A stretch of DNA of 64,000 nucleotides. It comes from Trinickia fusca (lineage in GTDB: Bacteria; Pseudomonadota; Gammaproteobacteria; Burkholderiales; Burkholderiaceae). The stretch spans positions 713,548 to 777,547 of the forward strand of contig NZ_RBZV01000001.1 in the NCBI RefSeq assembly GCF_003628145.1, read 5' to 3'. Position numbers and translations under genes: made by a program. Of this stretch, positions 53,044 to 61,096 are shown one piece after another (the stretch's first letter is position 1; every line of letters starts with the position of its first letter). The notes below the pieces were generated by a model. It had not been told where the DNA came from and ran no database searches. It saw only the letters and a program-made list of their open reading frames with translations.

Positions 53044-53079
53044 GGCAGATCTCCCGGGGCGACAAAATTAAGCTGTGAA

Positions 53080-53616
53080 CTAATAACCCTCTTGCTCTGT
53101 GGACGTCGACATTTTCGCCCGCGTTCGACGAGACGTTTTCGCTGGCGGAGCGTCTTGCTGCGCTGGCACCTCATCTTCGGCGGGCGGCACCGCATCGATG
53201 AGCCGGTCGAGACGGCTGTATAGGTCGCCGAGCACACTCGGACCAAGACTCGCTTCGAGTTGCTTGTACTGTGCATCGATGCGCGGGCGGATGACGGCGA
53301 CGAGATCGAGGCTTTTCGCGGTCAGGCTGACGATCAGCTTGCGCTGATCGGCGAGCGGCCGCATGCGGCGGATCAAGCCGTCGCGCTCCATCCGTTCGAG
53401 CACGCCGGTGAGGCTCGGGCTCAAAATGCAGCACTGCTTTGCGATCTGGCCCGCCTCGAGCTCGTGACGCGGTGCATCGCCAAGCGTGCGGATGATGCGC
53501 CATTGCTGCTCCGTCAGCGAAAATTCCTTCAGAATCGGGCGAAACAGGCCCATCAGCGACTCGCGCGCTTGCAGCAGGAGCATGGCTAGATTGCGATGTT
53601 CGAACGGTCGATTCAT
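53080..53616 (-). CDS. hpaR: Homoprotocatechuate operon repressor HpaR (MarR family)
   Basis: 178 residues. MarR fold with winged HTH: EAGQIAKQCCILSPSLTGVLERMERDGLIRRMRPLADQRKL. The start segment NLAMLLLQARESLMGLFRPILKEFSLTEQQWRIIRTL is typical of HpaR. Represses the hpa genes until 4-hydroxyphenylacetate or homoprotocatechuate is present. Divergent from hpaG1; the near-perfect palindrome at 53710-53731 is the likely operator. C-terminal Pro/Ser/Arg-rich tail (~155-178) is longer than in enteric HpaR. Confidence 0.93.
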   Translation of the reverse strand: MNRPFEHRNLAMLLLQARESLMGLFRPILKEFSLTEQQWRIIRTLGDAPRHELEAGQIAKQCCILSPSLTGVLERMERDGLIRRMRPLADQRKLIVSLTAKSLDLVAVIRPRIDAQYKQLEASLGPSVLGDLYSRLDRLIDAVPPAEDEVPAQQDAPPAKTSRRTRAKMSTSTEQEGY

Positions 53617-53709
53617 GGTGCGGCGCAGCGTATGGCAAACGAAGAAGTCATCTTAGCAGCGCTGCATCGTGTGTGCGCGACCTGATAACGACAAGCCACC
53701 GAGATTGCA

Positions 53710-53731
53710 CGTATTTAATATATTAAGTACG
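53710..53731. promoter_or_regulatory. Probable HpaR operator
   Basis: CGTATTTAATAT and the mirrored ATATTAAGTACG: an AT-rich near-palindrome with one mismatched pair, 40 bases upstream of the hpaG1 start and about 94 bases from the hpaR start. MarR-family operators have this type of symmetry. Confidence 0.8.
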
Positions 53732-53770
53732 ATTTGGATCGCGGATCGGAAAGATCGAAGGAGACCGTCG

Positions 53771-54484
53771 ATGAGATTGGCGCATGTCGCCGGCTCGATT
53801 GAGCGCACCCTACGCGGCGAACTCGAGCTCGGCACCGTCTATGGCACGTTGTTGAACTTTCGTGGTGCGCTGACAGCACTCGGCGAGGCCGTCCATGCGC
53901 CGCCTTACGGCGCGCCGCCGCGTGCGCCGGTTCTCTACATCAAGCCGGCCAACACGCACGCGTCACACGGTGCGACTGTCTGCATGCCGGCCGGCGTCGA
54001 GTCGCTGCGGATCGGCGCTGCGCTCGGTATCGTGTTCGCACGCCGGGCCACGCGGGTCAGCCCCTCCGATGCGTTGGACTATGTGCTGGGCTACACGATC
54101 GCAAGCGACGTCAGCGTGCCGCATGACTCGTATTACCGGCCTGCCGTGCGCTCGACCTGCCGTGACGGCTTTTGCCCGCTCGGGCCGGCCATCGTGTCGC
54201 GCAACGCCGTGTCCGATCCCAACCATCTGCCGATTGCCGTGCGCATCAACGGTCAAACGGAGCAGACCGACAAGACGTCGCAAACCGTACGCAGCGTCGA
54301 GCAACTGATTGCCGACGTGACCGAGTTCATGACGCTCGACGCCGGCGACGTGCTGCTGCTCGGCGTACCGGCCGATGCACCGCATGCGCACGCAGGCGAT
54401 CACGTCGAGATCGAAATCGGCGAGATCGGCATCCTTTCGCATTCGGTCGCGCTGGCCGAGGGCCGCGCTCAGGAGGCGCCATGA
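53771..54484 (+). CDS. hpaG1: 4-hydroxyphenylacetate degradation: decarboxylase/isomerase N-terminal half HpaG1
   Basis: 237 residues; AAGGAG 8 bases upstream of ATG 53771. Fumarylacetoacetate-hydrolase-type fold: LYIKPANTHASHG, DALDYVLGYTIASDVS and FCPLGPAIV, the metal-binding residues in the usual order. In enterobacteria HpaG is one chain of two such halves; here it is split into hpaG1 and hpaG2. Acts on 2-oxo-hept-ene-type carboxy intermediates (isomerisation/decarboxylation). Confidence 0.93.
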   Translation: MRLAHVAGSIERTLRGELELGTVYGTLLNFRGALTALGEAVHAPPYGAPPRAPVLYIKPANTHASHGATVCMPAGVESLRIGAALGIVFARRATRVSPSDALDYVLGYTIASDVSVPHDSYYRPAVRSTCRDGFCPLGPAIVSRNAVSDPNHLPIAVRINGQTEQTDKTSQTVRSVEQLIADVTEFMTLDAGDVLLLGVPADAPHAHAGDHVEIEIGEIGILSHSVALAEGRAQEAP

Positions 54485-55278
54485 AGACCGCACGTGTCGT
54501 ATTCAACGGCGCGTTGCACACGGCCACGCCAGCCGGTACGGATCTGATCCGCCTCGACACCGGACGCATCGTCAACGAACGCGATGTAAGGTGGCTGCCG
54601 CCGATCGTGCCGCGCACGACGTTCGCGCTGGGCCTGAACTACGCCGATCACGCCAAAGAGCTCGCCTTCAAAGCGCCCGACGAACCATTGGTATTCCTCA
54701 AAGGACCGAATACGTTCGTCGGCCACCGCGCGCACACGGTGCGGCCCAGCGGCGTCGACTACATGCACTACGAGTGCGAGCTGGCCGTCGTCATCGGGCG
54801 GCGAGCAAGCGGCATCAAGAAGGCCGATGCATACGACTACGTTGGCGGCTACACGATCGCGAACGACTACGCCGTGCGCGACTATCTCGAGAACTACTAT
54901 CGTCCCAACCTGCGCGTAAAAAGCCGCGATACTTGTACGCCGCTCGGCCCGTGGCTCGTGGACCGCGACGACGTGCCCGACCCGATGAACCTCACGCTCT
55001 CCACGTTCGTGAACGGCACGCGTACGCAGCACGGCTCCACACGCGACATGATTTTCGACATCGCCTCGCTGATCGAATATTTGAGCGCGTTCATGACGCT
55101 CGAGCCAGGCGACTTGATCCTCACGGGTACGCCCGAGGGGCTTGCCGATACCCGTTTGGGCGACGAAGTCGTCACCGAAATCGAAGGCATCGGCTGCCTC
55201 GTGAATACGATCGTGAGTGAGGCCGATTACTATGGCGAGGCCGCTTGCGCAAGCCATTGGGCGAGGAGCGAACGATGA
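54481..55278 (+). CDS. hpaG2: 4-hydroxyphenylacetate degradation: decarboxylase/isomerase C-terminal half HpaG2
   Basis: 265 residues, start overlapping the hpaG1 stop (ATGA). FAH fold with ALGLNYADHAKELAFK, FLKGPNTFVGH, MHYECELAVVIGR, YTIANDYAVRDYLENYY and TPEGLADTRLGDEV; the Glu-Asp metal ligands are visible. Catalyses decarboxylation of 5-oxo-pent-3-ene-1,2,5-tricarboxylate as partner of HpaG1. Its stop overlaps the hpaE start. Confidence 0.93.
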   Translation: MKTARVVFNGALHTATPAGTDLIRLDTGRIVNERDVRWLPPIVPRTTFALGLNYADHAKELAFKAPDEPLVFLKGPNTFVGHRAHTVRPSGVDYMHYECELAVVIGRRASGIKKADAYDYVGGYTIANDYAVRDYLENYYRPNLRVKSRDTCTPLGPWLVDRDDVPDPMNLTLSTFVNGTRTQHGSTRDMIFDIASLIEYLSAFMTLEPGDLILTGTPEGLADTRLGDEVVTEIEGIGCLVNTIVSEADYYGEAACASHWARSER

Positions 55279-56738
55279 CGATCAAGCATTGGATCGACGG
55301 CAAGCTGGTTGAGAGCCGCGAGACCTTCATCACCTACAACCCGGCGACGGGAGAGGCAATCGACGAAGTCGCGTCGGGCGATGCCGAGGAGGTCGAGCTG
55401 GCCGTGCGAGCCGCGAAAGACGCGTTTCCGAAATGGGCCGACACACCGGCCAAGACGCGCGCGAAGCTGATGCGTCGCCTGGCCGAGCTCATCGACGAGC
55501 ACGTGCCCGAGCTTGCCGCGCTCGAAACACAGGACACGGGCCTGCCCATCGCGCAGACGCGTAAGCAGTTGATCCCGCGTGCCGCCGAGAATTTCAACTT
55601 TTTTGCGCAAGCGTGCGTGCAGATGAACGGGCGCACGTACCCCGTCGACGATCAGATGCTCAACTACACGCTCTATCAGCCGGTGGGCGTGTGTGCGCTG
55701 ATTTCGCCTTGGAACGTGCCGTTCATGACTGCGACCTGGAAAGTCGCGCCGTGCCTTGCGCTTGGCAACACGGCGGTGCTGAAGATGTCGGAGCTCTCGC
55801 CGCTGACGGCCGACCAGCTCGGCTTGCTGGCGCTCGAGGCCGGCATTCCCCCCGGCGTGCTCAACGTCGTGCATGGCTACGGGGCGCGTGCGGGCGACGC
55901 GCTCGTGCGGCATCCGGACGTGCGCGCCGTCTCGTTCACGGGTGGCACGACCACGGGCAAGCGCATCGTCGAGCGTGCGGGGCTCAAGAAATTTTCGATG
56001 GAGCTCGGCGGCAAATCGCCGGTGCTGATCTTCGACGATGCCGACCTCGAACGCGCGCTCGATGCTTCGCTGTTCACGATCTTTTCGATCAACGGCGAGC
56101 GTTGCACGGCGGGCTCGCGCATCTTCGTGCAGCGTACGATCTACGATGCTTTCGCTCAGGCGTTCGCGCGTCGCGCGCAGCGGCTGATCGTGGGCGATCC
56201 CACCGACGACGCGACGCAACTGGGTGCACTGATCACGCGCGCGCACTGGGAGAAGGTCACGGGCTACATCCGGCTCGGGGAACAAGAGGGGGCGCGCATC
56301 CTGGCGGGTGGGCCCGATAAACCGGCATCGCTGGCCCCGCATTTGAGGAACGGGCACTTCGTATCGCCGACCGTGCTCGCCGATGTCGACAATCGCATGC
56401 GCGTCGCGCAGGAGGAGATCTTCGGGCCCGTCGCTTGCCTGATTCCGTTCGATGACGAAGACGACGGCCTGCGTCTGGCCAACGATACCGACTATGGGCT
56501 GGCGTCGTATATCTGGACGCAGGACGTCGGCAAGGTGCATCGGCTCGCGCGCGGCATCGAGGCCGGCATGGTATTCGTCAACAGCCAGAACGTGCGCGAT
56601 CTGCGCCAGCCTTTCGGCGGCGTCAAGGCGTCGGGCACGGGGCGCGAGGGCGGCGAGTACAGTCTCGAGGTGTTCGCCGAAGTGAAGAACGTCTGTATCT
56701 CGATGGGCAGCCACACGATACCGAAGTGGGGCGTCTGA
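55275..56738 (+). CDS. hpaE: 5-carboxymethyl-2-hydroxymuconate semialdehyde dehydrogenase HpaE
   Basis: 487 residues. ALDH superfamily: general base Glu at about 243 (MELGGKSPVL) and nucleophilic Cys at about 277 in NGERCTAGSR; EEIFGPVACL near the C-terminus. Oxidises the ring-cleavage semialdehyde to the acid in homoprotocatechuate degradation. ATGA overlap with hpaG2 upstream; hpaD follows after 30 bases. Confidence 0.95.
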   Translation: MTIKHWIDGKLVESRETFITYNPATGEAIDEVASGDAEEVELAVRAAKDAFPKWADTPAKTRAKLMRRLAELIDEHVPELAALETQDTGLPIAQTRKQLIPRAAENFNFFAQACVQMNGRTYPVDDQMLNYTLYQPVGVCALISPWNVPFMTATWKVAPCLALGNTAVLKMSELSPLTADQLGLLALEAGIPPGVLNVVHGYGARAGDALVRHPDVRAVSFTGGTTTGKRIVERAGLKKFSMELGGKSPVLIFDDADLERALDASLFTIFSINGERCTAGSRIFVQRTIYDAFAQAFARRAQRLIVGDPTDDATQLGALITRAHWEKVTGYIRLGEQEGARILAGGPDKPASLAPHLRNGHFVSPTVLADVDNRMRVAQEEIFGPVACLIPFDDEDDGLRLANDTDYGLASYIWTQDVGKVHRLARGIEAGMVFVNSQNVRDLRQPFGGVKASGTGREGGEYSLEVFAEVKNVCISMGSHTIPKWGV

Positions 56739-56768
56739 GCCGCTACGCGGCTTGAGGAGGCACGCAGA

Positions 56769-57617
56769 ATGGGAAAGCTGTCGTTGGCCGCGAAAGTGAC
56801 GCATGTGCCGTCGCTGTATCTGTCGGAGATGCCGGGCAAGCACCACGGCTGCCGCGCGGCCGCCATCGAGGGGCATCGCATCATCGGCGAGCGCTGCCGC
56901 GCGCTCGGCGTCGATACGATCGTCGTGGCCGACGTGCACTGGCTCGTCAACGCGGGCTACCACGTCAATTGCAACGAGCACTTCAGCGGCACTTACACAA
57001 GCAACGAGCTGCCGCATTTCATCAAGGACATGCGCTACGCGTATCCGGGCAACCCACTGCTGGGCCGCCTCATCGCGAAGACGGCGACCGAGCAGGGCGT
57101 GTTCACACGCGCGCATGAAATCGCGAGTCTCGAACTCGAGTACGGCACGCTGGTGCCGATGCGCTATATGAACGGCGACGAGCACTTCAAGGTCGTCTCG
57201 ATCGCGGCGTGGTGTGCCTGGCATCAGCTCGACGAAAGCCGGCGCTTCGGCGCGGCACTGCGCGATGCGATCGAAGCCAGCGACTCGAATGTCGCCTTTC
57301 TCGCCAGCGGCTCGCTCTCGCATCGTTTCAGCGACAACGGCAGCCCTGAGGCATCCATGCATGCGATCAGCCGCGAGTTCTTCCGGCAAGTCGATCTACG
57401 CGTGGTCGAGCTATGGAAGCAGGGCGATTTCGCGACGTTCTGCAAGATGCTGCCCGAGTACAACGAGCACTGCCACGGCGAAGGCGGCATGCATGATACG
57501 GCGATGCTGTTGGGCCTGCTGGGATGGGATGCCTACGACAAGCCCGTCGAGATCGTCACCGATTACTTCGCGAGCTCCGGCACCGGGCAGATCAACGCGA
57601 TCTTTCCGCTGCCGTGA
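56769..57617 (+). CDS. hpaD: 3,4-dihydroxyphenylacetate 2,3-dioxygenase HpaD
   Basis: 282 residues. Extradiol (LigB-type) ring-cleavage enzyme: KVTHVPSLYLSEMPGKHHGC at the N-terminus supplies His ligands, DVHWLVNAGYHVNC a second segment, and FLASGSLSHRFSD a third. Cleaves homoprotocatechuate at the 2,3 bond using Fe(II) or Mn(II). Central step in the pathway; inside the hpa operon. Confidence 0.95.
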   Translation: MGKLSLAAKVTHVPSLYLSEMPGKHHGCRAAAIEGHRIIGERCRALGVDTIVVADVHWLVNAGYHVNCNEHFSGTYTSNELPHFIKDMRYAYPGNPLLGRLIAKTATEQGVFTRAHEIASLELEYGTLVPMRYMNGDEHFKVVSIAAWCAWHQLDESRRFGAALRDAIEASDSNVAFLASGSLSHRFSDNGSPEASMHAISREFFRQVDLRVVELWKQGDFATFCKMLPEYNEHCHGEGGMHDTAMLLGLLGWDAYDKPVEIVTDYFASSGTGQINAIFPLP

Positions 57618-57660
57618 GCCGTCATCGTCATTGCGGTTTATCGGATCAAGGAGCCTAGCG

Positions 57661-58053
57661 ATGCCTCATATCATCGTCGAATACACCGACAATCTGCGCG
57701 AAGATGCGCGCGTTGCGCTGCTGCTGAAGACGATCAACGAGACGCTGATCGCGCAAGGCGGCGTCTATCCAACCGGGGGCATCCGCTCGCGTGCGATCGA
57801 GCTGCACGACTATTGCGTCGCCGACGGCACCGAGAACGATGCGTTCGTTCATGTCACGCTGAAGATCGGTTCGGGGCGCAGTGAGGCGGTCAAGCAGCAA
57901 ACGTGCGATGCGCTGTTCGAGGCGATCAAGGCGCACTTTTCCGAGGTGTATGCGAGACGCTATTTGGCGTTGTCGCTCGAACTGGTCGAGTTCAGCGAGA
58001 GCGGGTCGTACAAGCACAACAACATTCACGAGCGCTATCGACGCGCTTCCTGA
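57661..58053 (+). CDS. hpaF: 5-carboxymethyl-2-hydroxymuconate isomerase HpaF
   Basis: 130 residues with the N-terminal Pro after Met (MPHIIVEYTDNL), the catalytic Pro1 of the tautomerase-fold family. SRAIELHDYCVADG and FVHVTLKIGSGRS are family segments. Isomerises the keto-enol product of HpaE. 43 bases after hpaD. Confidence 0.94.
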   Translation: MPHIIVEYTDNLREDARVALLLKTINETLIAQGGVYPTGGIRSRAIELHDYCVADGTENDAFVHVTLKIGSGRSEAVKQQTCDALFEAIKAHFSEVYARRYLALSLELVEFSESGSYKHNNIHERYRRAS

Positions 58054-58096
58054 TCTCCTTAAATCCCTGATTGATTTGCCATCCTAATCGATTGCC

Positions 58097-58900
58097 ATGC
58101 TGAATCAGTCCATGATCGAGGCGCTTGCGCAGCGCTTGCACGAGGCTGAGCGCGAGCGCTGCCAGATCCGCCAAATATCGCTCGACCACCCCGACATCAC
58201 GATCGACGATGCCTACGCCATTCAGCGCGAATGGGTCGCCATGAAGCTCGCAGAAGGACGCACGTTGAAGGGGCACAAGATCGGGCTCACGTCCAAGGCG
58301 ATGCAATACACGTCACAGATCGACGAGCCCGATTTCGGCGCGCTGCTCGACGACATGTTTTTCGCCGAGGGCAGCACCGTTCCCGTCGAGCGTTTCATCG
58401 TGCCGCGCCTCGAAGTCGAACTCGCCTTCGTCCTCGGCAAACGGCTCGAAGGGCCGAATTGCACGATCTACGATGTGTACGATGCTGTCGATTACGTGAC
58501 GCCTGCGCTTGAAATCATCGACGCGCGTAGTCATTCACTCGATCCCGAGACCAAGCGGCCGCGCAAAGTCTTCGACACCATCGCCGACAATGCCGCGAAT
58601 GCCGGCGTGATCCTCGGTGGGCGGCCGGTGCGGCCTCATGACGTGGACTTGCGCTGGGTGGCCGCGATCATGTCGCGTAACGGGGTCGTCGAAGAGACGG
58701 GCGTTGCGGCAGGCGTGCTCAATCATCCGGCCAATGGCGTGGTATGGCTCGCCAACAAGCTGCATCGATTCGGCGTGGCGCTCGAGCCTGGCCAAGTGAT
58801 CCTCGGCGGTTCGTTTACGCGGCCCTGCGCGGCGCGCAAAGGCGATACGTTTCATGTCGATTACGGGCCGCTCGGGGCAATCGGCTGCTATTTCGGGTAG
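58097..58900 (+). CDS. hpaH: 2-oxo-hepta-3-ene-1,7-dioic acid hydratase HpaH
   Basis: 267 residues. Hydratase/decarboxylase (FAH-like) family: [35 protein letters not shown] (Glu metal ligand) and [16 protein letters not shown] near the end. Adds water to the pathway intermediate to yield 4-hydroxy-2-oxoheptanedioate. Last hpa gene in the window; hpaI (aldolase), hpaX and hpaBC are not here. Confidence 0.94.
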   Translation: MLNQSMIEALAQRLHEAERERCQIRQISLDHPDITIDDAYAIQREWVAMKLAEGRTLKGHKIGLTSKAMQYTSQIDEPDFGALLDDMFFAEGSTVPVERFIVPRLEVELAFVLGKRLEGPNCTIYDVYDAVDYVTPALEIIDARSHSLDPETKRPRKVFDTIADNAANAGVILGGRPVRPHDVDLRWVAAIMSRNGVVEETGVAAGVLNHPANGVVWLANKLHRFGVALEPGQVILGGSFTRPCAARKGDTFHVDYGPLGAIGCYFG

Positions 58901-59048
58901 CGCGACAACAGAGCACTCGTTCGGTTTCGCAGGTCGTGATATCAGGCCGCTAGTTCTTGTCCAAGCACGGTGCCGCGGGTAGTATTCGCTCGCCATTCAT
59001 GCGGGCGGGCGGTTTCCTGCCCGTTCTCCGAAGCCGTCGAGACCACCG

Positions 59049-60041
59049 ATGCACCATTTCTTCCAGCCGCTCAATCACCTTCGGAACATTCGCGTTTGGG
59101 CGCGCCGGCACGACGCGAGCGTTTCCCTCGACGCCGTCACGTTCCGTGTGACAGTCACGCGCGACGGCCGTGTGGTGACGCTCGTGCCCCGGTTCATCAT
59201 GGAGATGGACACCGGGTTCGCCTACACGAACCACTTCGGGGACGACGACACGCTCTTCTGCGGTTGGCTACCCTACGACGTCAAGCGTTGGCCACTCGCC
59301 TCGGACAAGCTCGCCTTCAAGCAGTATTGCGAGCAAGCCGGGTTGCCGGTTCCGGCCTATTCATTGCAAGGGATGCAGCAACCGGACACCGACTTCATCG
59401 TCAAAGGGCGCCAAGGTTCGTTCGGCCGCGGGATTCGTGGCCCATTTCGTTCGGGCAGTGCGCAAGCCCAGGCTGTCGTGCTCAGCCCGGGCCAGTTCTT
59501 CGAGCAGTTCGTTCAGGGCGAGTGCGCCAAGATCTGGTGCTGGAACGGATGTCCGGTGGCGATGGAGCGCTTGAAGGCGCCGTTCGTCGTCGGCGATGGC
59601 GTGCGCTCGTTGCGCGAGTTGCTCGAAAGTAGCGGACGCGGCAGCTTCGACGTGCCCCAGCCCGCCGATAAAGCCGATCACGACGTGCTTGCGTGGCAAG
59701 GTCTCGACGTCGACAGTGTGCCGGCCTTGGGGCAGCGCGTCGTGCTCGACTTTCGGTACGCTTCGCCGTTCGATCGGACGATCACGCGCGACCGCGACGT
59801 GCTGTCGGCGCAGAGCGTTTCAATGCGGGCGCGGCTGCACCAAATGGCCGGTTCGCTTGCGCAAGGCATTCCTCCGGCGACGCGCGAGCACACCATCTTT
59901 ACGGTCGATGCCATCGTCGACGAGGATGACCAGCTGTGGCTGCTGGAGATGAACAGCCACCCCATGGTGCATCCGGCCAGCTATGTGCCGATGCTCGATA
60001 GCCTTTTCGGCGTGGATTTGTTGTCATTGCCCCGCGATTGA
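59049..60041 (+). CDS. Uncharacterised ATP-grasp fold protein
   Basis: 330 residues. ATP-grasp features: FIVKGRQGSFGRGIRGP (nucleotide-binding Lys and Gly-rich loop, ~115-130), EQFVQGECAKIWCWNG, PFVVGDGVRSLRELL (a motif also found in cyanophycin-synthetase-type enzymes) and a C-terminal LWLLEMNSHPM with the metal-binding Glu/Asn. Probably ligates an amine to a carboxylate. Lies just after the hpa operon, same strand, 148 bases from hpaH; not part of that pathway as known. Substrate unknown. Confidence 0.7.
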   Translation: MHHFFQPLNHLRNIRVWARRHDASVSLDAVTFRVTVTRDGRVVTLVPRFIMEMDTGFAYTNHFGDDDTLFCGWLPYDVKRWPLASDKLAFKQYCEQAGLPVPAYSLQGMQQPDTDFIVKGRQGSFGRGIRGPFRSGSAQAQAVVLSPGQFFEQFVQGECAKIWCWNGCPVAMERLKAPFVVGDGVRSLRELLESSGRGSFDVPQPADKADHDVLAWQGLDVDSVPALGQRVVLDFRYASPFDRTITRDRDVLSAQSVSMRARLHQMAGSLAQGIPPATREHTIFTVDAIVDEDDQLWLLEMNSHPMVHPASYVPMLDSLFGVDLLSLPRD

Positions 60042-60251
60042 GCGGGTACTCGCACGGGTACGGCGCGTAGGAATAGACGCATTCGCCTAGGCCGCGAAAT
60101 TTTTTTGGCAAATCGCTAAACGTTTTCAGAAATCGCCGGATAACTTGTTCTGAAGACCGCGAGCGGAGTCGGCGGCTCTTGATCCGGGCAGCGGGCGGTG
60201 TCAAGCCGAAACAGCGGATGCCCAAGTCAACCTACACGCGAGGAGTACCAA

Positions 60252-60965
60252 ATGGCAGTGCAACAGCAGATTTCGGCCCAGTCCGGTGTGGCGCAACAAG
60301 AAACGTTCATTCGCTACCGTGCGCCGATGGACGCGAGCGGCTGGGAGATTACCCGCGAGCCAGTTCAGCGGCGCATGACGCAATCGCCCATCATCAATCT
60401 CGGTAGCGGCGGCCATGGCTCGTGCGTCCTGGCCGGCACGCCGATCCTGATGGCGGACGGCAGCACGCGCAGCATCGAAACGTTCGTCGGCGGCGAGAAA
60501 GTCCGCACGCTGAGCGGCGTCGGCACCGTGACTGCTGTCGAGCGCGTCAAGCTCGGCGTCACGCGCCGCATCATCGAACTGGCCCGTCCCAATGCCGAGT
60601 CCCTGTTCCTCTCCGACGAGCACGCGCTCTGGACGCGCAACGAAGCAGGCGGCGCAGCGCAGGAATGGTGGGGCACCTACAACTTCAGCCACTGGTTCTG
60701 GGAAAAGAGCATCGGCATCGCCTCGCAGACGACCCGCGATGCACACGCACTGCGCTTCGATATCCCGAACCTGCACGCGACGGTCGACGGTTGGCACGCC
60801 GTGCAGCCGATCTACCACGTGATGCCGATCGACACGCCGCTGTTCGATCTGATCGTCGACGTCGGCGGCAGCTACATCGCCGGCGGCTTCGTGCTGAGCA
60901 GCCGCGCGACCGATGCCGATTGCGAAGGCGTCAGCTGGAAAGCAGGCGAGCTCGTCGCCGCCTGA
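60252..60965 (+). CDS. Stand-alone Hint-domain protein upstream of the YD-repeat gene
   Basis: 237 residues; GGAG 9 bases upstream of ATG 60252. The Hint (hedgehog/intein) domain starts at Cys57 in GSCVLAGTPILMADGSTRSIE, with EKVRTLSGVGTVTAVERVKL and LFLSDEHALWTR (the block-B-type His). The C-terminal part lacks the standard HN splice junction, ending instead ...IAGGFVLSSRATDADCEG. The ~55-residue N-terminal segment is not typical of Hint proteins. Hint domains mature or cleave secreted toxins; here it is a separate gene, 131 bases before the giant YD-repeat gene. Confidence 0.75.
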   Translation: MAVQQQISAQSGVAQQETFIRYRAPMDASGWEITREPVQRRMTQSPIINLGSGGHGSCVLAGTPILMADGSTRSIETFVGGEKVRTLSGVGTVTAVERVKLGVTRRIIELARPNAESLFLSDEHALWTRNEAGGAAQEWWGTYNFSHWFWEKSIGIASQTTRDAHALRFDIPNLHATVDGWHAVQPIYHVMPIDTPLFDLIVDVGGSYIAGGFVLSSRATDADCEGVSWKAGELVAA

Positions 60966-61096
60966 CGCCTTAACGGCACTCCAAGCAGTTTGACTTCTGT
61001 CCGTCCGGCCGTTTTTCGGCTGGACGGTGGGCGCCTTTGCGCCCGTGGCGAGCGCGAGAGCAGCTCGCGCCACGACACTCCCGAGGAATAAGAAAA

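Noticed and set aside
55230..57389. 719-codon minus-strand frame over hpaE and hpaD
   Set aside because: Shadow; hpaE and hpaD have full catalytic motifs on the plus strand.
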